DNA of 64,000 nt from Halobacteriovoraceae bacterium. Its GTDB lineage: Bacteria > Bdellovibrionota > Bacteriovoracia > Bacteriovoracales > Bacteriovoracaceae. Numbering within the stretch: position 1 is the first letter of the stretch; each line of letters starts with the position of its first letter. Of this stretch, positions 44,375 to 54,118 are shown piece after piece. Location: NCBI GenBank assembly GCA_002707495.1, contig PAMZ01000005.1, positions 182,971-246,970 on the forward strand, given 5' to 3'. A program made the position numbers and the translations under genes. The notes beneath the pieces are model-generated. The model was given only the letters and a program-made list of their open reading frames with translations. It had not been told where the DNA came from and ran no database searches.

Positions 44375-45697
44375 ATGGCTGTTTATTATCTTTTATTAAT
44401 TGTCCTTGTTGCAATCGGAATTTTTACTTTTTACAAAGTAGTAGGAAGGACAGGTCTCACTCATTTAAATGTTTTTAGTTGGACGTTTTTCGTTGAGTTT
44501 CTTGCAATGGCCACAATTTCCCCTTTCATTGTGATGGATATCAAATCAGCTAATTGGGCATTAAAAAATATTCCTGATTCAGAGTTTCCGCTAAAAGAAG
44601 TCATATTAACTCTTAGCTGGTGTACCATTGGTATCCCATCAGGTATATACATCGCGAAAAAACTTTTTCAAATGAAAAATGCAGACGTTGACTTTGAAAA
44701 ATATATCAGACGAGACTACAAAGTCTCGTCCAAAAACTGGTACCTAATTTTTTGGATTTTGATATTTTCCTTTTATTCTTACTATCTTGTAAGGCAAATT
44801 GGATTTATCCCTCAAATTGAAATGTTAGGTATGCAAGCATCTGAAATTGCGATGCTAAGAGGAAGGATTACCCATCATCTTCCAGCCAATATTATCATAT
44901 TTCGACTTGTTGGACTCACTCTTTCAGCAATAATCTGCTACACTTCTTTCAGCCGCTTTCTTAAAAAGAAAACTTGGTCACATGCTTTTTTCTTTTTCAT
45001 CTTCCTAACTTTAACAATATTTTTTAACACATTGAATCTTAATAAATCAGCATTGGCTTATATTTTTGTAGGTCTTATTGCAACGATGGGCCTCTCAAGC
45101 ATTAACCTGAACATGAAGAAGTATGTATCTCTCGGAGTCTTACTTCTTACCCTGTTACTTATTGGATTTAAGCTTACAATACCCCACCATTCGTACAGTT
45201 CAGTCTTAACCAATATTTTTGGTAGGATTACGATTTCGCAATCCTATGGAAACTATATTTCATTCTATTTGTTTCCAAAATATGAGGATCATATTGGCTT
45301 CAGAAGTATAACGAAACAATTGAAACGAGTCGGCATTGAACCGAAAGAAAGAGCATCCCGTATAATGATGAAACATGTTGCTCCTGAGCAAGTTCAAAAA
45401 GGCACAGCTGGTAATATGGTAAGTACTTTTTTTGCGGAGGCTTGGGCAAACTGGGGCTTTATTGGAGTTTTACTCAGCCCTTTCTTAGTAGGATTCTTGC
45501 TTAAGTGCACAGTAACACTGATCACGCTTCTTCCAAAGTCAGAGCTTACCATTGGAATCCTTTCATTCTTAACCTATACTTTCGGATTAAATAAAAGCAT
45601 TAGTAAAATACTTCTTCCTAGATATTTGATTGCTGCAACTGTAATCTCCTTAGTATTATACGCAGCGCACGAGAGACTTTCCTCTTCAAAATCCTAG
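44375..45697 (+). CDS. wzy: Oligosaccharide repeat-unit polymerase (Wzy-like)
   Basis: The start at 44375 is chosen because GCAGGG precedes it; an upstream in-frame TTG at 44354 is less likely. The product (440 aa) has about ten membrane segments and a large periplasmic loop with NMVSTFFAEAWANWGF, as in Wzy and EpsG-type polymerases. It should link repeat units at the outer face of the inner membrane. Its position next to the flippase supports the call. Sequences of these polymerases diverge strongly, so the call leans on topology and context. Confidence 0.75.
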   Translation: MAVYYLLLIVLVAIGIFTFYKVVGRTGLTHLNVFSWTFFVEFLAMATISPFIVMDIKSANWALKNIPDSEFPLKEVILTLSWCTIGIPSGIYIAKKLFQMKNADVDFEKYIRRDYKVSSKNWYLIFWILIFSFYSYYLVRQIGFIPQIEMLGMQASEIAMLRGRITHHLPANIIIFRLVGLTLSAIICYTSFSRFLKKKTWSHAFFFFIFLTLTIFFNTLNLNKSALAYIFVGLIATMGLSSINLNMKKYVSLGVLLLTLLLIGFKLTIPHHSYSSVLTNIFGRITISQSYGNYISFYLFPKYEDHIGFRSITKQLKRVGIEPKERASRIMMKHVAPEQVQKGTAGNMVSTFFAEAWANWGFIGVLLSPFLVGFLLKCTVTLITLLPKSELTIGILSFLTYTFGLNKSISKILLPRYLIAATVISLVLYAAHERLSSSKS

Positions 45698-45721
45698 GTC
45701 TTTAAGGTACTCTAGCGCACT

Positions 45722-47596
45722 ATGACTATGTTTCGGTACAACTCCAAGTTCTTTATGGCCTTTTTTCATGACATCGCCATGGGAATATTATCTTTCATAG
45801 TTTCACTGGCTCTAAGGCATAGTGTTACTCAATATAATTTCCTAGAAAGAATTCCTGACCTTGGAATCAAAATTGCCATAATAGTTGCTATCCAGTCTGT
45901 TGTTTTTACTTTTTTTGGTCTCTACAGAGGTGTTTGGAAGTTTTCAAGTACTCATGATTTAAAACAAATCATAAAAGCAGCAGCGGTAACTACGATTTTT
46001 ATTACAACACTTTTTTATCTTACCAACAATATGCTCTTAATTCCTCGAAGCTCATTGATCATGCATTTCTGCTTATTGGTCCTATCAATTGGTGGAGGAA
46101 GGTTTTTATACAGAATGTATAAAGAATCAAAATTCAAAGTTATTGGAGATAACACGATCATTATAGGCGCAGGAAATGCTGGAGAGCAATTAATTAGAGA
46201 TATTAATCGTTATTACAACGACAAATACAAAATTGTTGGCTTGCTCGACGACGCCAAGAATCTCAAAGGTCGATCTATTCATGGAATAAGAGTCATGGGT
46301 AAAGTTTCTCAGCTTACCCAAATAGCCAAAGAGATAACGATATCTAAAATTTTTATTGCAATTCCATCAGCAACTTCTGCTGACTTAAGGAGGATTGTCA
46401 CAATTTGCGAATCAATAGAGGGCGCAGATGTTAAAATTCTCCCCAGTGTTGAAGACGTTATAGATGGTCACATCAATGTGTCTTCGCTTAGAAAAGTAAA
46501 ATTAAATGATCTTTTGGGTCGTGATCCTATTCAGCTTGACTTAAATTCAATCGGAAAAATGCTCACTAATAAAACAATTTTAGTTTCAGGGGCAGGAGGG
46601 TCAATTGGAAGTGAGCTTGCCCTTCAAGTGTCAAAATTTAATCCATCAAAACTTATAATCCTTGATATCAGCGAGTACCTTCTCTATGAGAGTGATAGGA
46701 AATTAAGAGGGAAATTTCCTGAGCTAGAAATTATTCCCATAGTTGCTGACATAAAAAATGAAAAAAGAATTTATAGTATATTAAGTAAATATAGTGTCGA
46801 CCATATATATCATGCTGCTGCTTACAAGCAAGTTCCACTTATGGAAGAGAATGCCGTAGAAGCGGTGGACACCAACATAATGGGAACATATGTTCTTGCT
46901 AAAGCAGCTAAAGCGGCGAAGGTAAAACGATTTGTGATGGTATCGTCAGACAAGGCTGTTAATCCTACAAGTGTAATGGGTGCAACCAAGCGAATCGCGG
47001 AAATGATATGCCAAGAATTAAGCGACTCCAACACAAAGTTCACCAACGTACGATTTGGAAATGTTTTAGGTAGTAATGGATCTGTTATTCCACTCTTTGA
47101 GGAACAGATTGCAAATGGAGGACCTGTCACTGTTACTCACAAGGACATAGTTCGATACTTCATGTCTATTTCAGAGGCTGCACAGCTGATCTTGCAGGCA
47201 GGCTCCATGGGATATGGAGGAGAAATCTTTGTCCTTGATATGGGAGAACCTGTAAAGATTTATGATCTAGCCAAAAAAATGATTACCTTATCAGGCTTAA
47301 AACCTTTTGATGATATTGATATTAAAGTCATTGGGCTAAGAACTGGTGAAAAGCTTTACGAGGAGCTTTTAGCAACAGAAGAAAACACAATGGAAACCCC
47401 TCACCCCTCAGTTAGAGTTGCTTGTGCAAGAAATATTCCTGAAGATACCATTCAAGGTGCACTAGAAGTCGTTACAAAATCACAGAACTTAACTGATAAC
47501 GAAATTAAAATACTTCTAAAAGAATATCTTATAGACTACACACCTCAATTTAATCGAGACAAGGAAGGTGACCAGAATAGCACTTTTTTTCAATGA
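45722..47596 (+). CDS. Membrane nucleotide-sugar 4,6-dehydratase (CapD/WbpM/PglF type)
   Basis: The 624-residue product has four membrane segments, a first Rossmann domain (IIIGAGNAGEQLI) and a second catalytic SDR domain with VSGAGGSIGSELAL. The conserved SDKAVNPTSVMGATKR block replaces the usual YxxxK and contains the catalytic Lys. It resembles full-length enzymes that turn UDP-GlcNAc into the 4-keto-6-deoxy sugar. It would feed a 6-deoxy-amino sugar to the repeat unit. Ends convergent with the short initiating transferase. Confidence 0.92.
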   Translation: MTMFRYNSKFFMAFFHDIAMGILSFIVSLALRHSVTQYNFLERIPDLGIKIAIIVAIQSVVFTFFGLYRGVWKFSSTHDLKQIIKAAAVTTIFITTLFYLTNNMLLIPRSSLIMHFCLLVLSIGGGRFLYRMYKESKFKVIGDNTIIIGAGNAGEQLIRDINRYYNDKYKIVGLLDDAKNLKGRSIHGIRVMGKVSQLTQIAKEITISKIFIAIPSATSADLRRIVTICESIEGADVKILPSVEDVIDGHINVSSLRKVKLNDLLGRDPIQLDLNSIGKMLTNKTILVSGAGGSIGSELALQVSKFNPSKLIILDISEYLLYESDRKLRGKFPELEIIPIVADIKNEKRIYSILSKYSVDHIYHAAAYKQVPLMEENAVEAVDTNIMGTYVLAKAAKAAKVKRFVMVSSDKAVNPTSVMGATKRIAEMICQELSDSNTKFTNVRFGNVLGSNGSVIPLFEEQIANGGPVTVTHKDIVRYFMSISEAAQLILQAGSMGYGGEIFVLDMGEPVKIYDLAKKMITLSGLKPFDDIDIKVIGLRTGEKLYEELLATEENTMETPHPSVRVACARNIPEDTIQGALEVVTKSQNLTDNEIKILLKEYLIDYTPQFNRDKEGDQNSTFFQ

Positions 47597-48138
47597 GATA
47601 CTTTCTTATCTCCAAATATCTTAAAAAAAGTTAAAAAAATTATTTTAAGATCAAAGGACAAAGACTCGTTCTCTAAATAGAAGGTGTCCAATTTGACCTT
47701 CTCAGGAATAGAAATCTCATCACGTCCATTGATTTGTGCCCACCCAGTCACTCCAGGTTTCAATTTTGAGACTCCATATTTGTCTCTCATGGTAACTAAA
47801 TCGTCTTGATTGTGAAGAGCAGGTCTAGGCCCTACAAAATTCATATCACCCTTAAGAATACTCCAAAGCTGAGGAAGCTCATCTAAGCTAGTTTTGCGCA
47901 TAATTTTGCCTACAGGGGTTATGCACGTTGAAGACTCTCTTAATAGATGAGTAGCTACATCAGGAGTATAAAGGTACATGGAGCGAAATTTCGGCATAAG
48001 AAAAAGATTATTGTCCTTACCTACTCTTGATGACCAGTGAATTGCAGGTCCCTTGCTCGTAAGTCTAATCAATATGACTAAAACCAAGAGTATGGGAGCA
48101 CAAATCAAGAGTAAAAACAGGGCCATTAGTTTATTCAT
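47590..48138 (-). CDS. Short initiating sugar transferase (PglC-like)
   Basis: The 182-residue product consists of one membrane segment and the transferase core: KFRSM, KTSLDELPQLWSI, VGPRPAL and GVTGWAQINGRD. Short (monotopic) members such as PglC put a sugar phosphate on undecaprenyl phosphate. It is the second such enzyme in the window, besides the full-length one at 35713. It is divergent in orientation from the dehydratase gene and overlaps the next gene by eight bases. Confidence 0.9.
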   Translation of the reverse strand: MNKLMALFLLLICAPILLVLVILIRLTSKGPAIHWSSRVGKDNNLFLMPKFRSMYLYTPDVATHLLRESSTCITPVGKIMRKTSLDELPQLWSILKGDMNFVGPRPALHNQDDLVTMRDKYGVSKLKPGVTGWAQINGRDEISIPEKVKLDTFYLENESLSFDLKIIFLTFFKIFGDKKVSH

Positions 48139-49333
48139 TAATTTTTTCTAGGTAATCTCGACTTAAGCTATCGTAGGAATGAAACTTAATAACATAATCA
48201 TAACCATTATTTCCTAGCTCTCTTAATTTATCAATACCCTCATTTTTCAAGTTTAAAATCGCTTTTGAAACTAGCTTTGGAGAATTCTCTCGAACCTCGA
48301 CTCCGCACCTTGCATCTAAGACGGGTGAATTTCCAGAGTTTATACAATAAACAATTGGCTTTCTTGCCAACATATAATCAAAAAGTTTATTAGGTGAAAC
48401 TCCATAGTCAAATAATTGAGTATACTTCAGTGAAATAAAACACAAATCAAATTGATTCAACAAGGCAGGAATCTCACTTTTAGGTATCGAGTCATAAAAG
48501 TGGATGTTTTTTAAATTTAAGATTCGAGCTTTTTCTTTGAGTCTGCTCTTTTCTTCCCCGTGTCCCACTATAACAAACTGAACACTATTGTCTTCGATTT
48601 GCTTTGCTGTATCAATCATCAAGTCTAAATTGTTTGCATTCCCGACAGCTCCAGCAAATCCGACAATAAACCCCTCTGGTAGCTCGATAGATAATTCAGA
48701 GGAGATTAGTTCTGAGTCCTCAGTACCATTAGGAATAATATTTAATTTCTTTAAATTAAGACCCTCAGCAGAAAAATAATCGTGAGCTGTAGGCATAACT
48801 GCTATGCAAATATCACAAACCTTATAAGCAAATCTCTCCATTAGTTTAATCAGAATGACAACGGGATGTGTTCGTTTTATATTGCCCAATTGAATCAAAG
48901 ACTCAGGCCATAAATCTCGAACTTCAAATATCAACTTGCATCGAAATATTTTAGACCATAACCATCCATTAAAAATAGGAAAGATTGAAGGTGATGACAC
49001 AACAATAACTTTGGGCTTTTCGAACTTCCATATAGGAAGAATTAATAGAGAAATACAAAATAGAGCTAAACTAGAAAATCGTAAAATTTTATTTGAAGGG
49101 TAATACTTAATATTCCTAATCCAAGTATAAATTATACCATCGATTAACTCCTCAGAAAAAAAACCTTCTACATTGGGATTCAAGTTTCTAACATGAGAAA
49201 AACTGCTTGCAAAAATACGTGTAGTCTCATTGAGTTGGCTAAAATTCTTACCTAGATAATAAGGTCTATAAACCATCCCGTGTGCCGGAGATCCAGCGAA
49301 ATGACTTATAATCCAGATTTCTTTATTATTCAT
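48131..49333 (-). CDS. Family 4 glycosyltransferase
   Basis: The 400-residue product has an N-terminal block (IWIISHFAGSPAHGMVYRPY) typical of WbuB-like glycosyltransferases, and a donor-site block FDYGVSPNKLFDYMLARKP. The start at 49333 is ATG; an adjacent GTG precedes it. It overlaps the initiating transferase gene, so both probably act early in assembly of one oligosaccharide. Specific donor unknown. Confidence 0.85.
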   Translation of the reverse strand: MNNKEIWIISHFAGSPAHGMVYRPYYLGKNFSQLNETTRIFASSFSHVRNLNPNVEGFFSEELIDGIIYTWIRNIKYYPSNKILRFSSLALFCISLLILPIWKFEKPKVIVVSSPSIFPIFNGWLWSKIFRCKLIFEVRDLWPESLIQLGNIKRTHPVVILIKLMERFAYKVCDICIAVMPTAHDYFSAEGLNLKKLNIIPNGTEDSELISSELSIELPEGFIVGFAGAVGNANNLDLMIDTAKQIEDNSVQFVIVGHGEEKSRLKEKARILNLKNIHFYDSIPKSEIPALLNQFDLCFISLKYTQLFDYGVSPNKLFDYMLARKPIVYCINSGNSPVLDARCGVEVRENSPKLVSKAILNLKNEGIDKLRELGNNGYDYVIKFHSYDSLSRDYLEKINE

Positions 49334-49353
49334 CACTATTTTATTGTGAGCTC

Positions 49354-50676
49354 CTAACTATTTGGATAGGCAATATAGTCTTCACCCTTACTTCTCACGC
49401 GTCCTTGTTTCTTTCGAGTTTCGGTATCTTCTTTTATTAAAGATCTTCTTTCTTTTGGATCAGCCCACCTCAATAGAGTCTCTACTATCTCACTAGTAAG
49501 CCACTGATCTGTCGGATAGACATCTGAGTATTCTCTCTTTAAGCTTTCTAATTCATTCACAAAGTCTGACTTCACTTGGGCTTTTCTTAATAAGTTTCTT
49601 CCAGACTTAAAAACTAAAAATGTTCTTTCAATAAAGGCTTTATAGTCTCGAACTGATAGAGTAACTTCTGGGTAACTTCCGTAATGGCAGCCTTCACAAT
49701 TTTTTACGATTTTGTTTACATCTGGTCTATTAGCAACTTTCCCGGAGTTATAGTCCTTGTAAAAGTCTTTATTCTTAAGGGAAGGAGCATCTCCTAATGA
49801 ATAGTCGCAGCAAGTGGTAAAGTCTCCATTCGGTCTTACTGCAAAGTATAAGTTCGGACTGTCACAAACACCCTCGTGTCTCCAAGTTGGAGGATAACCC
49901 TTTAAAAATGTCATTGAACTTTCAATAAATTTTTCTGAGTCAAATAAGGGGTATCCATCCCTTTTCATTCTCACTAATTTTTTAGCGAGGTCGTCTAGAT
50001 AGTCGTATTGATTGGGTCTGAAGCTGAACATATCATCAAAACTTCTAAAGCCTCTAGGGGCATCAAGTTTTGCAACATGTACAGGTACCAATGATACGAA
50101 CCACCCTATTCTCTTCGCAAAATCAAGAATAGCTGGAATCTCCAAGTAATTAAATTGACTCAAAACGGTACCAAAACTCAGAATCGCTGATTCGTTTCTA
50201 AATATATTTGAAATCCTCTCAATGGCATCGATGGCATTCTTTCCACTACCTGGAACAGAATTTATAAAGTCACTAGTTGAAAAAGACAACGAGTCTACTG
50301 AAACATTAATATCTCTAGCTCCATTCTCGTAACATCTCCAAAGCATATCATCTGTAGCATAATGAGTACCTGCAGTTTGAAGGCGGACATTCAAACCCTT
50401 TGAGGTAAAAATTTTTACTATTTCGGGAAGGTCTTTTCGCATAAAAGGCTCTCCTCCAGTGAGAAGAACTATAGCTCCTCCAATTTTCTCTAGATTCCAA
50501 GCTGCAACTTCAATCTCCTCCAAACTCAGTGCGTCAACTCTTGAGTTTGTTTCAACAATATTGCACTGCCTACATTTAAGGTTGCAAGTTCCATTGATAT
50601 AGAATTGCACGTAGTAAGGACTCTTTTTTGAAATTAAAGCCTTACCAATAGACTTATAAGTTTTATAACTAAACAT
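49354..50676 (-). CDS. Radical SAM protein with SPASM-like domain
   Basis: The Met at 50676 begins MFSYKTYKSIGKALISKK; a longer open frame exists upstream. The product (440 aa) carries the radical SAM cluster CNLKCRQC (Cys31, Cys35, Cys38) and a C-terminal Cys-rich part (CDSPNLYF, TTCCDYSLG, NCEGCHYG) typical of SPASM domains with extra iron-sulfur clusters. Such enzymes modify peptides or sugars. Its place inside a glycan locus, next to a methyltransferase gene on the other strand, favours sugar modification. Substrate is not known. Confidence 0.85.
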   Translation of the reverse strand: MFSYKTYKSIGKALISKKSPYYVQFYINGTCNLKCRQCNIVETNSRVDALSLEEIEVAAWNLEKIGGAIVLLTGGEPFMRKDLPEIVKIFTSKGLNVRLQTAGTHYATDDMLWRCYENGARDINVSVDSLSFSTSDFINSVPGSGKNAIDAIERISNIFRNESAILSFGTVLSQFNYLEIPAILDFAKRIGWFVSLVPVHVAKLDAPRGFRSFDDMFSFRPNQYDYLDDLAKKLVRMKRDGYPLFDSEKFIESSMTFLKGYPPTWRHEGVCDSPNLYFAVRPNGDFTTCCDYSLGDAPSLKNKDFYKDYNSGKVANRPDVNKIVKNCEGCHYGSYPEVTLSVRDYKAFIERTFLVFKSGRNLLRKAQVKSDFVNELESLKREYSDVYPTDQWLTSEIVETLLRWADPKERRSLIKEDTETRKKQGRVRSKGEDYIAYPNS

Positions 50677-50808
50677 CACTTTACCTTGTAGAGAATTTGA
50701 AACTATAAAGTATAATACCCAGAGAAAAATGACCACTTCTGATTCTGTAAAAAACCTTTTGCTTTGATCTACCAGTCATTGTATTTTGTAAAAAAAAATG
50801 GCTACAAA

Positions 50809-51621
50809 ATGATAAAGACTGAGCACACCATTGAGACCAAAGAAGCTGACTTTCATGATAAATGGGCTGAATCCACTACTGTTGACGATATCCATGTAAA
50901 GGAAGCTTTCGAAACCAATGCGAGCCCCGAAAATCAGCAAATACTGAGTTGGATGGGTGACCTCAAGGACAAAAAAATCCTAGAACTTGGATGTGGTCTT
51001 GGTGAAGCTTCTGTGTATTTCGCAATGCAGGGAGCTAATGTTCTAGCAACAGACATTTCTGAGGGGATGACCAAGAAAGCTCTCGAACTTGCTACAAGAC
51101 ACCATGTAAACCTAGAAGCAACTGTTGTTTCAGCCAACGACATCAGTGCAATACCTGACAACTCCTTTGACTATGTTTACGCGGGCAATCTTCTCCACCA
51201 CGTGGACATTGAAAAATGTGTTAAGATGCTTCACCCAAAACTGAAAGAGGGTGGAAGCGCACTCTTCTGGGATCCAATTGCATATAATCCAATTATAAAT
51301 ATATATCGAAATATAGCGACAGAGGTTAGAACAGAAGACGAGCACCCTCTCAAAAGGTCAGACATACTAATTATTGAGAAAATCTACTCTCAAGTTGAGG
51401 TTAAATATTTTTGGCTTACTTCTCTCTCAATCTTTTTATACTATTTTTTAATCAAAAGGTATGACCCTAACAAGGTTAGATATTGGAAACAAATCCTCTC
51501 TGACTCTGAAAAGAACCACTCATTCCTAAAGATTACGCATGCCATTGACAGGTTCCTATTCCTGATTTTTCCGCCACTGAAATTTCTGGCATGGAATGTG
51601 GCCATCAAGGCTCGAAAATAA
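50809..51621 (+). CDS. Class I SAM-dependent methyltransferase
   Basis: The start at 50809 gives MIKTEHTIETKEADF; no ribosome binding site is clear, and the frame is open upstream to 50764. The product (270 aa) has motif I ILELGCGLGEASVYF, the acidic residue in VLATDISEG, and AGNLLHHV, typical of class I methyltransferases. A hydrophobic C-terminal stretch (SLSIFLYYFLIK) may contact membrane lipid. It lies two bases before the GT2 gene and probably modifies the same glycan. Confidence 0.85.
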   Translation: MIKTEHTIETKEADFHDKWAESTTVDDIHVKEAFETNASPENQQILSWMGDLKDKKILELGCGLGEASVYFAMQGANVLATDISEGMTKKALELATRHHVNLEATVVSANDISAIPDNSFDYVYAGNLLHHVDIEKCVKMLHPKLKEGGSALFWDPIAYNPIINIYRNIATEVRTEDEHPLKRSDILIIEKIYSQVEVKYFWLTSLSIFLYYFLIKRYDPNKVRYWKQILSDSEKNHSFLKITHAIDRFLFLIFPPLKFLAWNVAIKARK

Positions 51622-51622
51622 G

Positions 51623-52558
51623 ATGCAAAGTTTTGATTTAGTGATACCTCTCTTTAACGAAGCTGAGTGCATTGATGAGACTATTACGAGAATCAGAAGA
51701 CTATTCGAGAAGTTGTCGGATAACTTTAAATGCCGAATGATCTTCGTAGATGATGGATCTATTGACAATACAGTGGAAAAAATTTTTCAGCACAAAACTG
51801 ATAAAAGCGATATCTTACTCGTTAAACTATCGAGGAATTTTGGACACCAAATTGCTCTAACAGCTGGTCTCAACATAGCCAATGCAGATTTCATAGGTAT
51901 AATTGATGGTGACCTTCAAGATCCGCCTGAACTTTTTGAATCCATGCTAAAAATTAGTATAGAGCAGGAATATGACGTGGTTTATGGAAAAAGAGAGACC
52001 AGAGAAGGAGAGACTATTTTTAAAAAGTTCTCTGCTCATATTTTTTATTTACTCCTATCGAAGCTATGTGAAGTTGATATTCCAAGAAACACAGGAGACT
52101 TTCGTCTCATCACAAGAACAGTTCTGGAAAAATTCAATCAAATGCCCGAAAGGCACCGGTTTGTTCGAGGGATGGTGCCCTATATTGGACTTCGCAGCTA
52201 TGCTTACTTATACTCCAGAAGTGCGCGTTTTGCTGGTGAGACCAAATACCCACTTCGAAAAATGATTCGTTTTTCCTTAGATGCGATATTTTCTTTTTCG
52301 ACCAAGCCTATTAAGTTTATAAGAGTATTTTCTGTTTTCACTCTGCTACTTTCGATAATTCTAGGCGTTCGTATATTATTTTTAAAAATATTCACCGACG
52401 AGGTCATCATCGGATACACCTCCACAATTATTATATTCCTCTTTTTCACCTCAGTTCAAATGCTTTCAATTTCTATATTAGGAGAATATATAGGAAGGAT
52501 TTTTGAGGAGAGCAAGGGGAGACCACTGTATTTTGTTGACTACGTATCTGATATATAA
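51623..52558 (+). CDS. Dolichol-phosphate mannosyltransferase-like GT2 (GtrB/ArnC type)
   Basis: The start at 51623 gives MQSFDLVIPLFNEAECIDET, two bases after the methyltransferase stop. The 311-residue product has FVDDGS and DGDLQDPPEL, characteristic of polyprenyl-phosphate glycosyltransferases, and two C-terminal membrane segments. It should transfer a sugar to undecaprenyl phosphate. The next gene encodes a multi-pass GT-C-like protein that could use the product, as GtrB and GtrC-type enzymes do. Confidence 0.88.
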   Translation: MQSFDLVIPLFNEAECIDETITRIRRLFEKLSDNFKCRMIFVDDGSIDNTVEKIFQHKTDKSDILLVKLSRNFGHQIALTAGLNIANADFIGIIDGDLQDPPELFESMLKISIEQEYDVVYGKRETREGETIFKKFSAHIFYLLLSKLCEVDIPRNTGDFRLITRTVLEKFNQMPERHRFVRGMVPYIGLRSYAYLYSRSARFAGETKYPLRKMIRFSLDAIFSFSTKPIKFIRVFSVFTLLLSIILGVRILFLKIFTDEVIIGYTSTIIIFLFFTSVQMLSISILGEYIGRIFEESKGRPLYFVDYVSDI

Positions 52559-52564
52559 ATAAAC

Positions 52565-54118
52565 ATGAAAATCAATGTAACTTATCGTTTATTTACGATC
52601 TCTCTTTTTATAATTCTTTTGATAAGAGTTTTTTTAGGAGTGGAACTAACCGATGAGTCTCAATATGTTAGCCAAGCAATACAGCCATTTATTGGAGATG
52701 GCTTCTTTAAGCATGACCTATTCGTCCAGCAATTTATATATGTGATATTCTCCCCTTTAACAAATTTATATTATTCTTTTTTTAGTAGTGAAGGAATAGT
52801 TCTTTTATTCAGACTTTGTTATTTAGCACTCACCCTCTTAAGTTCTTATCTAATTTTTAATACATTAAAAGGTTATTTAGATGAAAAGAAAGCACTTCTG
52901 AGCTCTATTTCACTTTTATCATTTATTCCATTCTCAGTTCCTTCAATAAGCTACAACACAGTTTTATATATTTTTTTGCCACTGCTTCTTATCCTTCTAA
53001 TAATTGTAGAAAAACTCAACCTCTTTCAGTTTATGTTAACTTCTCTCCTTACTTTCCTTCTCTGCATTGCTTATCCAACTATCGGTATTCTCTTTTTCAT
53101 AATCAGCGTTTATTTATTTTATATAAAGCGACATCGAAACTTGTTAGCATTAATCCTAGGAGGAATACTTTCTCTAGTACTTGTTGCAATTTACATTGAG
53201 GAATTACCTAAATCCATTCAATTTTCATCAAGCTTTAATCGGCCATCACCACATGAGAAGCTTTTAATGATCTGGACAATGGGTAAGTATCTTTTAATCG
53301 TTTTTTGCCAGTCCGTATTAATCAGTTTTTGGATTAAAAGGAAAGATAAATGGATTTTTCCTGCGACACTAATACTACTTCTAATTAATTTATTCCTATT
53401 TCAAAAAACTGCACACCCTGGCCACTCTTTTATACTAATCTGTGCAAGTATGTTTTTGCCCGGTATTTTCTTTATAAAAATCAGAAAAAATTTTTTGCAC
53501 TTACTTATATTTTTTATTATTTCATCTTTTTTACTTGCCTATACAAGTAGCAACGGACTTACAAACGCACCTTTAAGTTTACTCGTTCCTATCACTATCG
53601 CATCAGGCTACTATTTCGATAAAAAACGGTCACTTTTATTGAACGGACTTATGCTCTTCTTTCTTTCCATTTCTAATTATTTCTATTTTTACAGAGAAGC
53701 CAATCTTATTGAGCTTGACTCACTTATAAAATCAGGACCCTTTAAAGGCCTTATTACGTCAAGCGAGAGAAAACTGGAGCTTTCTAAAATAGGAAGGTTA
53801 TTGAATAATAATTCAATTGAAGAAGAGACTGGAATTCTCTCCTTAGGTTCTCCTGCGATTTATCTCTACTCTAGCTTTAAACCAATTACTAAAATGCTCT
53901 TCATTCATCATGGGACATTGCCAAAGAAAGTTCTAAATTTAATTGCCGACTGCGACCTTCTTTCTTCGAAACCAAAGTTTATTTTTATCCATCACTCGGT
54001 ATCTAAGAATACAATTAAAGCATTTGATGAATGCCTCAACCTAAATCGAAATTATTCTAGCCTTCCTAATACTACATACTTTAAAGTTCTTCACCTTTCT
54101 ACCGGATCCAGAAGATAG
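52565..54118 (+). CDS. Multi-pass membrane protein, GT-C glycosyltransferase-like
   Basis: The 517-residue product has about twelve membrane segments. After the first comes ELTDESQYVSQAI, which matches the acidic DE pair in the first periplasmic loop of GT-C enzymes such as ArnT. It would use a polyprenyl-phosphate sugar on the periplasmic side. It follows the GtrB-like gene by six bases and converges with the epimerase gene, with 28 bases of overlap. The GT-C call rests on topology and this motif. Confidence 0.65.
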   Translation: MKINVTYRLFTISLFIILLIRVFLGVELTDESQYVSQAIQPFIGDGFFKHDLFVQQFIYVIFSPLTNLYYSFFSSEGIVLLFRLCYLALTLLSSYLIFNTLKGYLDEKKALLSSISLLSFIPFSVPSISYNTVLYIFLPLLLILLIIVEKLNLFQFMLTSLLTFLLCIAYPTIGILFFIISVYLFYIKRHRNLLALILGGILSLVLVAIYIEELPKSIQFSSSFNRPSPHEKLLMIWTMGKYLLIVFCQSVLISFWIKRKDKWIFPATLILLLINLFLFQKTAHPGHSFILICASMFLPGIFFIKIRKNFLHLLIFFIISSFLLAYTSSNGLTNAPLSLLVPITIASGYYFDKKRSLLLNGLMLFFLSISNYFYFYREANLIELDSLIKSGPFKGLITSSERKLELSKIGRLLNNNSIEEETGILSLGSPAIYLYSSFKPITKMLFIHHGTLPKKVLNLIADCDLLSSKPKFIFIHHSVSKNTIKAFDECLNLNRNYSSLPNTTYFKVLHLSTGSRR

